This document shows positions 1 through 9,821 of a stretch of DNA of 40,430 bases, in pieces. The DNA comes from Pseudomonadales bacterium. GTDB taxonomy: Bacteria > Pseudomonadota > Gammaproteobacteria > Pseudomonadales > JANQJO01. Below the pieces are notes generated by a model. That model did not search any database. It worked only from the letters and a program-made list of their open reading frames with translations, and was not told the DNA's origin. The translations under genes and the position numbers were made by a program. The stretch covers positions 1 through 40,430 of the forward strand of contig JANQJO010000144.1 of the NCBI GenBank assembly GCA_028281605.1. The letters run 5' to 3'. Within the stretch, counting starts at the first letter, position 1; every line of letters begins with the position of its first letter.

Positions 1-77
1 AGAATAAAGTTTACAAGCTTCGCTCCTGAACTCGCTGCGCTCAGACATGCATCCGCTCACATTGTAAACTTTATTCT
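1..77. repeat. Palindromic dispersed repeat, copy 1: perfect 16-bp terminal inverted repeats (agaataaagtttacaa / ttgtaaactttattct)
   Basis: Arms 1-16 and 62-77 are exact reverse complements. The interior 20-58 matches 39178-39216 on the opposite strand at 34/39. Confidence 0.85.
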
Positions 78-111
78 GGGACACCTCCTTAGGGTCTGCT
101 TAGGAAGGCCC

Positions 112-1326
112 TTAGATAACACTAATAAATTTCAGATACTCTAAGCTTTCCAAGTATAATTCACGCAAATTTACGGGAAAACTATTTTTCTCCAAATCAT
201 TCCACTTTCCTTGCTCGTAGAGCAAGACAGCTTTGAGCACTTTCCCCATATCCCCTGCATACTCACAAACAGCTCGCTTCAACTCCTCATCAAAAGGCAT
301 TTGCATAAAGACATCCTCTAAAGAAACACCCATCAATGCATCAAATAAAGAAATAAGGCCTACTGTAAAAAAAGCAGACGCATTGGAATATTGCATTTCT
401 CTTGCAATCAGCTGACACATTTTAGCTCGTGTCATTGCCGTGAACACTAGCTCATCTGGTTGCTTTTCAGCGCTAATCAAGCTCAACAAGCATGCCCAAC
501 ACTTGACCTCATCAAACCCTAAAAATATCAGCGCCTCCTGAATAGAACTAATCTCACGGGGCAATCCCATGGCAGCAGAGTTAGCAACTTTGAGAATTTT
601 ATAGGTTAATCTAGCGTCCTGTGTCAGTGTTTCTGTGATAACATCAGCTTTGATATTTGGGTCACATAATTGACTGATTAATTTACACGCTATTGCTTTG
701 GACGAAGGAATTGTTTTTTCTTTAAGCAACTTAGGTTTTGACAGGAAATGCCCTTGATAATAATCAAAACCTAAGGATTGGTAAAACTCAAACTCCTCAT
801 AACTATCAATTTTTTCTGCAAGTTTGTACGCTTTATAATTCTTCAGTTGTGTTATATGCTGTTGAGTACCTTCACGCCCTAGCTTGAGCACATCCAACTT
901 GATAATATGTGCTATTTCCAGCAAAGGCTCCCAACTTTCGTGAAATTCAAAATCATCCAAAGCAATATGAAAGCCCTGATCGATGTAAGTTTGAACGGTC
1001 CTAACAAATTTACTATCAACGGTAGCTGTTTCCAAAATTTCAGGTATGACTTTTCCAGCAAAAGAGCTAGGCAAGTGTCCGGCCGTTAAAAATTCTTTGC
1101 TAACATTAATTAATGCAGGATAACCGCTAGTAACTTGATCAAGCCCCATCATCAGCGTAGAATTAATGATCACTTCAGAAGTAGCACGATCACCATCTAC
1201 CGATGAGTCATAGCTGTTTGGGTTATTTTCCGATCTGTAGAGAAGCTCATAAGCAAAAACATTCAGCTCTCTATCAAAAATAGGTTGTCTAGCCAAGTAG
1301 GTATGCATATTTTTAACAAACACCAT
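112..1326 (-). CDS. EAL-HDOD domain signalling protein (YuxH/CdgJ-like), probably catalytically degenerate EAL
   Basis: N-terminal YLARQPIFDRELNVFAYELLYR followed by a C-terminal HDOD region (DARLTYKILKVANSAAMGLPREISSIQEALIFLGFDEVKCWACLLSL). The ExLxR motif is replaced by YELLYR. The start may be the internal ATG of MHTYLARQ. Confidence 0.85.
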   Translation of the reverse strand: MVFVKNMHTYLARQPIFDRELNVFAYELLYRSENNPNSYDSSVDGDRATSEVIINSTLMMGLDQVTSGYPALINVSKEFLTAGHLPSSFAGKVIPEILETATVDSKFVRTVQTYIDQGFHIALDDFEFHESWEPLLEIAHIIKLDVLKLGREGTQQHITQLKNYKAYKLAEKIDSYEEFEFYQSLGFDYYQGHFLSKPKLLKEKTIPSSKAIACKLISQLCDPNIKADVITETLTQDARLTYKILKVANSAAMGLPREISSIQEALIFLGFDEVKCWACLLSLISAEKQPDELVFTAMTRAKMCQLIAREMQYSNASAFFTVGLISLFDALMGVSLEDVFMQMPFDEELKRAVCEYAGDMGKVLKAVLLYEQGKWNDLEKNSFPVNLRELYLESLEYLKFISVI

Positions 1327-1444
1327 AGCTTACTTTAAAATAGGTGATAAAAAATGGCAAAAAAGCACTATCTGGCCTACCTAAGAAAAGATCAGAATAT
1401 TATTTGCTCTCGATTATTTTAGCTCATACATAGAGGCAGCGTAA

Positions 1445-1466
1445 GCCTCTTAATAGAAAAAGAGGC
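1445..1466 (-). terminator. Hairpin downstream of rpmG (gcctctt...aagaggc)
   Basis: 7-bp perfect inverted repeat just 3' of rpmG; no strong U tract. Confidence 0.4.
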
Positions 1467-1491
1467 AAACTGTCGATATGACAAATTGATG

Positions 1492-1644
1492 CTACTTTAA
1501 CTTTGTTTCTTTAAAGAAGCAGTGCTTACGTAGTTTTCGATCGAATTTTTTCACCCTCATTTTTTCAGGATGTTTTCGACGATTTTTCTTTGTGGTATAA
1601 AAATCACTAGATTCTTCTGACTGTAACTTGATAATTTCTCTCAT
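1492..1644 (-). CDS. rpmG: 50S ribosomal protein L33 (not in the supplied ORF track; 50 aa)
   Basis: Manual minus-strand translation: [50 protein letters not shown]. Confidence 0.92.
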   Translation of the reverse strand: MREIIKLQSEESSDFYTTKKNRRKHPEKMRVKKFDRKLRKHCFFKETKLK

Positions 1645-1705
1645 GTCTTACAACTCTAATTTACTAGCTAAATTTTAACTTAATGCCAGGTTTCATTTAG
1701 AAGAC

Positions 1706-1951
1706 TTAATAGCTTATATACTTTGAACCTCGAGCCTTGAGATCTAGCAAAACAGTATCAATTCCTTTTTTATCTATAATACGAATTCCTTTTGTTGAAA
1801 CTCTCAATCGAATGTAACGTTTTAATCTCTCTGACCAAAATCGCTTCCACTGAAGGTTCAACAAAAACCTACGCTTTCTTTTATTATTTGCATGAGAAAC
1901 TCTGTTACCTACCTTAGGGCCTCGTTTTGTTACTAAACATTTGCGTGACAT
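1706..1951 (-). CDS. rpmB: 50S ribosomal protein L28
   Basis: [34 protein letters not shown]... is typical L28 and adjacent to L33. Confidence 0.96.
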   Translation of the reverse strand: MSRKCLVTKRGPKVGNRVSHANNKRKRRFLLNLQWKRFWSERLKRYIRLRVSTKGIRIIDKKGIDTVLLDLKARGSKYISY

Positions 1952-2262
1952 GATCTACAAATCTCTTTTGTTACTGATCAAACAGGCCGTTCAAAAAAAC
2001 AGCCTTACTTTATTATATCTACTCAAATCTCTAAGGAGGAGCATTTTAACGGAAATTGTGTTACGAATGCAAATTTTTGATTGGGTCATCTTACAGATAT
2101 AACAGGACTCCCTAGTACTTTTTGATCAATTTGGACAAATTATATACAATTAAGTTTTTTTGATCACCATGCTTGAGTTTAAAACAGCCCGTCTAACAAT
2201 GGTTCTGATAATTCTGACTAAGGCAGCGAGCAAGTCAACTAAACAGTTTTTAAGATGCACGA

Positions 2263-3003
2263 TTAATTCTGTAAAGTCCTTCGTTTTATCAACAAACCAA
2301 ACAATATACCCAACTCAAACAACAACCACATAGGAATAGCCAACAAAGTTTGCGAGATAACATCTGGAGGTGTCAATAACATACCAATAGCAAAACAAGA
2401 CACGATCACATAAGGTCGCTTTTCTCTGAGATTATTCACCGACAACAAACCTGACCAAACCAACAATAAAGTCGCAATAGGAATTTCAAAAGCGCAACCA
2501 AAAGCAAAAAATAACTTCAGTGCAATACTTAAATATAAATTAATATCTGGAGCCAACTTGATCTCTTCTGGGCCTACACTGGTAAAAAAAGCTAATATAA
2601 TCGGAAAAACCACATAATAAGCAAACGCAACACCCGTATAGAACAATACAATACTGGACAATAATAATGGCGCAGCTATTCGCTTTTCATGTGCATATAA
2701 ACCAGGTGCAATAAACTGCCAAAGCTGATGCAATACATAAGGTACTGCCAAAAAGAAAGATACAAACAAAGTCAGCTTAAAAGGCGCAAAAAAAGGTGAA
2801 GTCACCTCTGTCGCAATCATTTGAGACCCCTCAGGCAATACAGACCTGATAGGCTCAGAAACAAACAAATAAATATCATTAGCAAAGTAAATCAAACTGG
2901 CAAACAGCACCAATACCACTAAAACAATCCTAAGCAAACATGAACGTAACTCCAGCAGATGACCTATTAAACTCATTTCACTGGAATTAGAATCAATCAC
3001 CAT
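2263..3003 (-). CDS. tatC: Sec-independent translocase TatC
   Basis: Multi-TM protein with HLLELRSCLLRI, PFKLTLFVSFFLAVPYVLHQLWQFIAPGLYAHEKR and LTPPDVISQ. Confidence 0.96.
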   Translation of the reverse strand: MVIDSNSSEMSLIGHLLELRSCLLRIVLVVLVLFASLIYFANDIYLFVSEPIRSVLPEGSQMIATEVTSPFFAPFKLTLFVSFFLAVPYVLHQLWQFIAPGLYAHEKRIAAPLLLSSIVLFYTGVAFAYYVVFPIILAFFTSVGPEEIKLAPDINLYLSIALKLFFAFGCAFEIPIATLLLVWSGLLSVNNLREKRPYVIVSCFAIGMLLTPPDVISQTLLAIPMWLLFELGILFGLLIKRRTLQN

Positions 3004-3021
3004 TATTGGCTCTTTTTAATA

Positions 3022-3351
3022 TCAAGAAGAAGGGTCAGAGTGAGGTTTGCGAGGTTCTTTTAATTGATTTTTTAAGGTACTCGTCGTATTATCCAGTAAC
3101 TTACCTTTTTGTTCAAGTTCCTCTTTTAAATCAGATAAACCTGCCTTTTCTAACTCTTGCTTAACTCTTTCTTTCAATTCATGTGCATGGACTTCTTGTT
3201 CTACCTCTTCTCTCAAATCATACAACGCCCGTTTAACTTTTCCTAACCAAGCACCAAGCAAACGAGCAACCTTAGGCAAACGCTCTGGCCCTAAAATAAC
3301 CAAACCAATCACACTCAATACAAGCAACTCAAAAAAACCAATATCAAACAT
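3022..3351 (-). CDS. tatB: Sec-independent translocase TatB
   Basis: MFDIGFFELLVLSVIGLVILGPERLPKVARLLGAWLGKVKR; located between tatA and tatC. Confidence 0.95.
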   Translation of the reverse strand: MFDIGFFELLVLSVIGLVILGPERLPKVARLLGAWLGKVKRALYDLREEVEQEVHAHELKERVKQELEKAGLSDLKEELEQKGKLLDNTTSTLKNQLKEPRKPHSDPSS

Positions 3352-3365
3352 ATCTCAATATAAGA

Positions 3366-3578
3366 TTAGTTAGAACCTGATTTTTTTTCACCATCAGGAG
3401 ACGGTTTTTCTTCTTTCTTTTCAAGGTTTTCTCCATCTTCACTAATACCTTGCTTAAACCCTTTGAGAGCCCCCCCAAGGTCAGCACCCAAATTACGCAA
3501 CTTTTTTGTACCAAAAAGTAGCAAAACAATAGCAAGAATGATTAAAAGTTGCCAAATGCTGATGCCGCCCATACCCAT
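3366..3578 (-). CDS. tatA: Sec-independent translocase TatA
   Basis: [43 protein letters not shown]. Confidence 0.96.
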   Translation of the reverse strand: MGMGGISIWQLLIILAIVLLLFGTKKLRNLGADLGGALKGFKQGISEDGENLEKKEEKPSPDGEKKSGSN

Positions 3579-3688
3579 AATTCACCTCAATCGTTTTATC
3601 ACTGTAGCTCAATGATATTCTAAGTATACAGCAACTATTACCCCAACCACTGTGAATACCCATAACCCTTTGTAATTTAGTGTAAGAA

Positions 3689-4048
3689 CTACCGATTGGC
3701 CTTTTCAATCAAACCTGAACAGCCAAAACGGCGTTCAAGCTCCCTCAACACAGCTTTAACATCTAAGTTTAAGTGAGTCAACATCACCATTGTGTGAAAC
3801 CACAAATCTGCCGTTTCATGAATAAGTACATCTGTATGAGCCGAATCTTGTACATCTTTAGCCGCCAAAACCGTCTCAATCGCTTCCTCTCCCACTTTTT
3901 CTAAGATTTTATTTAAACCTTTATGGTACAAACCAGCAACATAACTGCCTGCAGGATCTGAATGCCTACGTTCACGCAGTAATTTTTGTAAATTTTCAAG
4001 TACTTGCACACCCTGAGCTTCTCTGTGTCTATCTTCAACAATCTTCAC
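3689..4048 (-). CDS. hisE: Phosphoribosyl-ATP pyrophosphatase
   Basis: [46 protein letters not shown]...[15 protein letters not shown]. Confidence 0.93.
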   Translation of the reverse strand: MKIVEDRHREAQGVQVLENLQKLLRERRHSDPAGSYVAGLYHKGLNKILEKVGEEAIETVLAAKDVQDSAHTDVLIHETADLWFHTMVMLTHLNLDVKAVLRELERRFGCSGLIEKANR

Positions 4049-4054
4049 AACTAA

Positions 4055-5731
4055 TCACCTCCAAAAATCTAAAAACACCCCACGTTTCGCATAGAGGTAC
4101 AAAAATATCAAACCCAAAATCACACAACCCCAACTATACCAGTCCGACATCATGCCCACCTCATTATTAGCTTTTTCCCCCATTGCAAAGACTCCCAATC
4201 CAAAAAAACACCCACCCAAAACCAAATAGTGGCCTTGTTGTTGCGCTTGTTGAACAAACTGAACATGCATTTTTTTTAACAAAGCCAATTCTTGTGTGCG
4301 ATGAGTACAAGCCGTTTGTACCTGTGTCATGACTTGCTGCACTGCCTGTGGCAACACTGGCAACTGCTCTAGAAAAATAGGAATATGATGCTCTAACGAT
4401 CTAAATAAAGCCATTGGCCCTAGTTTTTGTCGCAGCCAAGCCTCCAATAAAGGCTCAGCAACTTCCCATATATTTAAATTTGGATACAACTGCTTGCCCA
4501 AACCTTCAACATGAATCAAAGTTTTCTCTAATAACATGAACTGCGGTAACGCCTGCATGTCAAATTGCCTAGCCACTTTAAATAATCGAATTAATAAAGA
4601 CCCAAACTCAATGTCAGCCAAGGGCCTATTCAATAGAGGCGCCAATAGCTGCTCCATCGTATCTGCCAATGCATGCTCACAGGTAGTTACAGATACCCAT
4701 CCTCCCTTCATCATTAAGCGGGCAAGACGAAGATAATCTTGACGTATCAATGCCATCAACTGACGAGCCAACAACAATTGATCTTCTTCACTTAACCTAC
4801 CCACTATGGCACAGTCTAAAGCAATGTAACGAGGACTTTCAGGATCTTGGACGTCAACATGCACATTACCTGGATGCATATCAGCATGAAAAAAATTATC
4901 TCTAAATACTTGCGTTAAAAATATCTCAGCACCAATATAAGCCAACTGTTTTAAATCCACCCCTTTGCTTTTAAGTACTCTAATGTCATTAACAGGAACA
5001 CCCTCTACATACTCCATAACCAAAACATTTTCAGATATATAAGCTTGAAACACTTTAGGTACATACAACAAAGGAGAGCCTGCAAAATGATTACGAAAAC
5101 GTTCTGTATGATAAGCTTCTTGTGTTAGATCTAACTCACCCCAGATAATTTGTTCATATTGCTGAACAATAGATTTTAAATGAAACCGCTTCAACTCAGG
5201 TATATAACGCACAAACACTTTCACCAGCCAGTACATAAGCCGAATATCTTGCTCAATCACAGCAGCAATATCCGGCCTAACAACCTTGACAACAACAACC
5301 TCTCCACTTTTTAATCTTGCTTTGTGTACTTGCGCAACAGAAGCAGAAGCCAACGGTTGCATCTCAAAACTCTCAAAAATTACTTCTATTGGTTGACCCA
5401 AAGCTTTTTCAATTAGACGCCTAGCCAACTCACTTGAGAAAGGTTCAACTTGATCTTGCAGCTTAGCCAAGTCTAACGCCAAACCTTCTGATAAAACATC
5501 ACGGCGCGTTGCCAATAACTGACCCAGCTTAACAAAAATAGGTCCCAAAGATTGAAGTGCTAAGCGCAAACGAGCTTGCTTTGCTACTTTACGCACACGC
5601 TGGTGAGGCGGAACAACACGCCCTAATACCCGAACCCAAAAGGGAAAAGAGGTATCTTTCGGCAAGCAGTCAAAAAGTTGATACCTAAATAGCACTCCTA
5701 CTATACGCACTATACGTCGTAAGGGTTTCAT
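4055..5731 (-). CDS. ubiB: Ubiquinone biosynthesis protein UbiB (ABC1/ADCK kinase-like)
   Basis: LGPIFVKLGQLLATRRDVL, ASASVAQVHKARLKSGEVVVVKVVRP, FFHADMHPGNVHV; two C-terminal TM segments. Confidence 0.95.
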   Translation of the reverse strand: MKPLRRIVRIVGVLFRYQLFDCLPKDTSFPFWVRVLGRVVPPHQRVRKVAKQARLRLALQSLGPIFVKLGQLLATRRDVLSEGLALDLAKLQDQVEPFSSELARRLIEKALGQPIEVIFESFEMQPLASASVAQVHKARLKSGEVVVVKVVRPDIAAVIEQDIRLMYWLVKVFVRYIPELKRFHLKSIVQQYEQIIWGELDLTQEAYHTERFRNHFAGSPLLYVPKVFQAYISENVLVMEYVEGVPVNDIRVLKSKGVDLKQLAYIGAEIFLTQVFRDNFFHADMHPGNVHVDVQDPESPRYIALDCAIVGRLSEEDQLLLARQLMALIRQDYLRLARLMMKGGWVSVTTCEHALADTMEQLLAPLLNRPLADIEFGSLLIRLFKVARQFDMQALPQFMLLEKTLIHVEGLGKQLYPNLNIWEVAEPLLEAWLRQKLGPMALFRSLEHHIPIFLEQLPVLPQAVQQVMTQVQTACTHRTQELALLKKMHVQFVQQAQQQGHYLVLGGCFFGLGVFAMGEKANNEVGMMSDWYSWGCVILGLIFLYLYAKRGVFLDFWR

Positions 5732-6390
5732 GTGGGTGCATCCTCTTCAACTCTATTTTCAACTCTATTCGTTTTTTTTTCCACTTGTTGTCGTTCCAAT
5801 CGCGCAACTTTTAATTCAAGCCTCTCCACATCAATTCTTAAATGATCCATGGTTTCAGAAAAAGATTCTAACTCGCCTCGTGTCAACCATTCCTGATTTT
5901 GCTCAGACAAGAAAAATTGAATCTGCTGTTTAACACGCGCAATAGAAGTTTTTGACCACGACCATAGACCTTGGCCAAATACCCCTAACTTATGCGCAGC
6001 CATATCACCCACCCAGTAAGACAAACCTTCCTCCCAATCAGGCTTTACCTCATTGAGTAAACACAAAGCATGTTTCAGTACAAGTAAGTCACCCGTAATT
6101 TTAATATTAAGTTGAGCAGGCGGAGTGGATTGATCTCTCACATATTGCAAAAGGGATTTGGCAGAGGCAGTTAAAGTTACATCAGCAGCCGACTCGAAAT
6201 GCCCAAGCAGATGCACAGTTCGCTGCGCAAAAACAAAAGAACACTCAAAGTCTGGATTCTGCATTCTAAAAGCCAAAGTCTTTTGAGTCAAAGGCTGTAA
6301 TAACATATAAGCTCTAGCATCAAGATCCAAAGCCTTATTCAAGACAGGTTCGAGTGAAGACAAAAAAATGCTCTTAATAAAAGCGGACAT
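5728..6390 (-). CDS. ubiJ: Ubiquinone biosynthesis accessory factor UbiJ (SCP2 domain)
   Basis: SCP2-like N-terminus and coiled-coil C-terminus; between ubiE and ubiB, overlapping ubiB by 4 bp. Confidence 0.88.
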   Translation of the reverse strand: MSAFIKSIFLSSLEPVLNKALDLDARAYMLLQPLTQKTLAFRMQNPDFECSFVFAQRTVHLLGHFESAADVTLTASAKSLLQYVRDQSTPPAQLNIKITGDLLVLKHALCLLNEVKPDWEEGLSYWVGDMAAHKLGVFGQGLWSWSKTSIARVKQQIQFFLSEQNQEWLTRGELESFSETMDHLRIDVERLELKVARLERQQVEKKTNRVENRVEEDAPT

Positions 6391-6413
6391 AAACTATGAT
6401 TTCCCCTATCTGT

Positions 6414-7166
6414 TTAAGCCAATTTAAAGCCTCGATGTACAGCTACGATGCCCCCTGTTAAGTTATAATAATGACAACGGCGAAAACCACAAGATTCCAT
6501 TAAATGCTTCAAACGATTTTGGTCAGGGTGCATGCGAATTGATTCAGCTAAATAACGATAACTGTGCTCATCCCGCGCTATCCATCGCCCTAACCGAGGC
6601 AATACACTAAATGAATAACGATCATACATTTTGTTTAACCAAGCATAGCGAGGCTTAGAAAATTCTAAAATCAGTACACGTCCACCCGGTTTCAACACTC
6701 GCTGCATCTCTTGCAGAGCTTTCTCCATACGTGTAACATTTCTTAAGCCAAAACCAATAGTGATACAATCAAAATAACCATCGGCAAACGGCAAACGCTC
6801 AGCATTTGCTTGAATAAACTCAACCTGAGAAGAGTACCCTTTGTCTAAAATACGATCACGACCGACCTCAAGCATTGAGCTATTAATGTCACATAGGACA
6901 ACCAACCCTTCTGAGCCTACGCAGCGAGTAAATTTTATACTTAAATCACCAGTCCCACCGGCTAAATCAAGTACCTTGTGTCCATACCGCACGCCACTCA
7001 ACTCCAAGGTAAAACGCTTCCACAGACGGTGAATGCCAAATGACATAAGGTCGTTCATTAAATCATACTTTCGGGCTACAGAATGAAAAACTTCACCCAC
7101 CCTTTCTGTTTTTTCTTCACAATTGACTTTTTGGTAACCAAAATGAGTGGTATCTATGTCTTTCAT
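6414..7166 (-). CDS. ubiE: Ubiquinone/menaquinone biosynthesis C-methyltransferase UbiE
   Basis: [29 protein letters not shown]...[15 protein letters not shown]. The true start is probably [14 protein letters not shown] at 7166 rather than the ORF start at 7316. Confidence 0.95.
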   Translation of the reverse strand: MKDIDTTHFGYQKVNCEEKTERVGEVFHSVARKYDLMNDLMSFGIHRLWKRFTLELSGVRYGHKVLDLAGGTGDLSIKFTRCVGSEGLVVLCDINSSMLEVGRDRILDKGYSSQVEFIQANAERLPFADGYFDCITIGFGLRNVTRMEKALQEMQRVLKPGGRVLILEFSKPRYAWLNKMYDRYSFSVLPRLGRWIARDEHSYRYLAESIRMHPDQNRLKHLMESCGFRRCHYYNLTGGIVAVHRGFKLA

Positions 7167-7607
7167 GAGAGTCAATCTCGCAGTTGTACAATATACATAC
7201 TTAATAACTACACAGCCTAAATCTGTCACACTGCGATACAATAGCAAAATACAGTGTCCAGAACAAACATCAGAGCTCTTGAGAGCTCTTGAGTAAACCA
7301 ACACATCTAATCGCAAAAACTCTTACCTTATTACTCAAAAAAAATGACAGTAAACAATTGAGATCAGCTCCTATAAAATACTTTTTAAAATTAAATTACA
7401 GAAGACATAAAAAAATACCCTGATCCTCAAACAGCACAAAGCTTATACTAACAATCCAAGTTTAGAAATACATCCAAGTAAAACTGTGATGAGCACTGTT
7501 TTACTAAAAACAACAAAAATTCAAATCTAAAAATTAGAGCGCTATCAAACCAATCAAAAAACAACAATCGAGACTTTATTTCTGTCACTTGATTACGGTA
7601 ATTAATT

Positions 7608-8819
7608 ATGTCAAAAAATCCAATCAAGCTAATTGGAACAGAAACGGAATTTCTTTTACTCAATAACGAAGGGTTTCTTGCAGATACTGCAGATACAATT
7701 ATAAAAAACTCTAAAAATGACGGAACCATAGTAGAGGAATCCACTCATAATGTAGTCGAAATTAACAGTATCCCTGCCATATCAATCACAGAACTCAAAA
7801 AAAATTTACGCAACCAATTTATAAAACTAGACACAATTAGTACATCCATAGGAATACGCGCCATTCCCATTTCTCAGCTAGACCCAAGTATACTGCGGCT
7901 TAGAAAAAACTCGCTACGTTATCGTACCAACGCTTTGGTATTCGGAGAGAAAAAAATAAATCTTTATAACGCCATGTGCGGAACACATGTTCATATAGAC
8001 AAAGCAAAAACAGAAAAAAGAGTAATAGACCAATTTAATTTATTACAATCACTCTACCCTTCATTCGCCTTTAACGCAACCTCCCCTTATCTAAAGGGAA
8101 ATAACTCTTATAACTCTTGCCGAGTACAACATTGGCAAAAAACTGTTTTCAGCAGCACACCTTTACACGGAAGACTATCACCCTATGCAAACAGTATTAA
8201 AAATATCAAATCACAAAAAGAAAAATGCCTAGCTTCCTGGCTCTCCAAAGCCGGCAAAAATCCAGAACTCAAAAAAGTTTTCGATGGTACCAATACCTAT
8301 TGGGGTCCAACTAGAATACAAAAAAAAACCATTGAAACACGTGCAAGTGATTCCAACATACTTTCTTGTACTGTCGCTGAAGCTGCTTTAAAAAAAGGTA
8401 TCAACGAGCTTATCCTCACACAAGACCTTGATGTCGTAATCAGCAAAAAACACGGTTATTTTTGTACCAACAACTCAAGCATTACCTTACCTTCTTATGA
8501 AACCTTATTATTCCTAGAAGAACAAGCTGTACGCTTTGGATTAAAGTCTAAGATGGTTTATGCCTATCTGCACTACTTAATTGATTTAGCAGAAAAAGGC
8601 TTATCTGATGAAGACTCAAAGGCATTGAACATATACAAAGCAATGCTGAAATATAAAAAAAACTTATCCGACACTTTGCAAAGTTTTGCAAAACGTAAAA
8701 AGCTACCTAAAAACGGAAAAATAGATGCGCACGGAGCATCCAATATTTACCTCTATATGTATGATATTCATAAACGTGATATACAAGGAGAAGACATCAG
8801 CGCAGTGTTAACCGAATAA
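7608..8819 (+). CDS. Glutamate-cysteine ligase family 2 (GCS2/YbdK-like) carboxylate-amine ligase
   Basis: LIGTETEFLLLNNEG, NAMCGTHVHIDKAK, SPYLKGNNSYNSCRVQHWQK, TIETRASDSN. Fits the GCS2 fold family. Confidence 0.75.
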   Translation: MSKNPIKLIGTETEFLLLNNEGFLADTADTIIKNSKNDGTIVEESTHNVVEINSIPAISITELKKNLRNQFIKLDTISTSIGIRAIPISQLDPSILRLRKNSLRYRTNALVFGEKKINLYNAMCGTHVHIDKAKTEKRVIDQFNLLQSLYPSFAFNATSPYLKGNNSYNSCRVQHWQKTVFSSTPLHGRLSPYANSIKNIKSQKEKCLASWLSKAGKNPELKKVFDGTNTYWGPTRIQKKTIETRASDSNILSCTVAEAALKKGINELILTQDLDVVISKKHGYFCTNNSSITLPSYETLLFLEEQAVRFGLKSKMVYAYLHYLIDLAEKGLSDEDSKALNIYKAMLKYKKNLSDTLQSFAKRKKLPKNGKIDAHGASNIYLYMYDIHKRDIQGEDISAVLTE

Positions 8820-8828
8820 TAACAAAAA

Positions 8829-9683
8829 TCAAACAGGCTGAAGTTTAATATTACGATTTAAATCCACAATCAAGAGTTGATTTATTGGTACAGAATTCCA
8901 CATCACGTCATCACTAAGTGGTTCAGACGCAACTAGAATCGGTTTCTGAGCTTTAGAACTTTCTGTCGAACAAACACTGTTATTACAAATATAATACTCA
9001 CCTTGGTAAAAATACAAAGTGTTCGCATTGCTGCAGGCATCACTAGCAAAACGAGAGACCACAATACAATGACCATCCGTAACAACAAAATTAAGCAAAG
9101 AAACCTCATCAGTCCCCGTTTCCTTCCGCATCACTTCTAAATCACAAATTGTTCTTCTAATAGCATCAACCATTGCTTGCAAATGATCTTTTTTGAACTC
9201 CATCAGATTGAGATAGTGATCAATAAATAAACCAAAAGCATGTTCAGAATCACTTGAACCAATTACTATTTTATAAACTTCATCACTAAAACTGCGACGT
9301 AAATTTCGACGCATCTTATCAAAACCAGCAATTAATCCATTATGCATAAAGGAAAATTGCTTCCAAGCAAATGGATGACAGTTCAATTCAGTGACAGGCA
9401 ACCCCCCTGTAGCAGCTCTAACGTGAGCCAATATAATACTACTTTCTACCACTTTAGAAAGATTCAATAAATTTTTATTATTCCAGGCAGGTGAGATATC
9501 TTTAAAAATAGCCGGTTCATCACTTAAGTGCGGAACGTACCAAGCCACACCAAAACCATCACCATTAAGAGGCTCTTCTCTCTCTTTGCTTTGATAACTT
9601 TGACGAATAATCGAATGCTCAGGCTCCACAACCAGAGAACTCATTCGAATCTTTGATCCAGCATATATGATAAAACGACACAT
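8829..9683 (-). CDS. Class II glutamine amidotransferase (YafJ/EgtC-like)
   Basis: Starting at 9683 the protein begins MCRFIIYAG, giving the expected Cys2 nucleophile; NGDGFGVAWY, ILAHVRAATGG, CHPF, FMHNGLIAGF. Confidence 0.88.
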   Translation of the reverse strand: MCRFIIYAGSKIRMSSLVVEPEHSIIRQSYQSKEREEPLNGDGFGVAWYVPHLSDEPAIFKDISPAWNNKNLLNLSKVVESSIILAHVRAATGGLPVTELNCHPFAWKQFSFMHNGLIAGFDKMRRNLRRSFSDEVYKIVIGSSDSEHAFGLFIDHYLNLMEFKKDHLQAMVDAIRRTICDLEVMRKETGTDEVSLLNFVVTDGHCIVVSRFASDACSNANTLYFYQGEYYICNNSVCSTESSKAQKPILVASEPLSDDVMWNSVPINQLLIVDLNRNIKLQPV

Positions 9684-9718
9684 CAACCAATACTTCCTCA
9701 AACACAACCATCAAACTT

Positions 9719-9776
9719 AGGAACAAGCACGAAATAAATTCCTGTTTATACGCAGGACTATTTCGTGCTCGCTCCT
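9719..9776. repeat. Long imperfect inverted repeat with an 11-bp perfect core (agcacgaaata / tatttcgtgct)
   Basis: Arms 9719-9736 and 9759-9776 match 16/18. Confidence 0.75.
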
Positions 9777-9821
9777 TATTAGTTATTTTTTTCAAATCTT
9801 TAACACTATATACTCAATGTA

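Noticed and set aside
3344-3708. Minus-strand ORFs 3344-3535 and 3493-3708
   Set aside because: Alternative frames over tatA, tatB and hisE; the known genes explain the sequence.
7264-7294. gagctcttga direct repeats upstream of ubiE
   Set aside because: Very short tandem duplication, no evident function.
7448-7744. 98-aa minus-strand ORF
   Set aside because: Overlaps the start of the GCS2-like gene and lacks any recognisable features.
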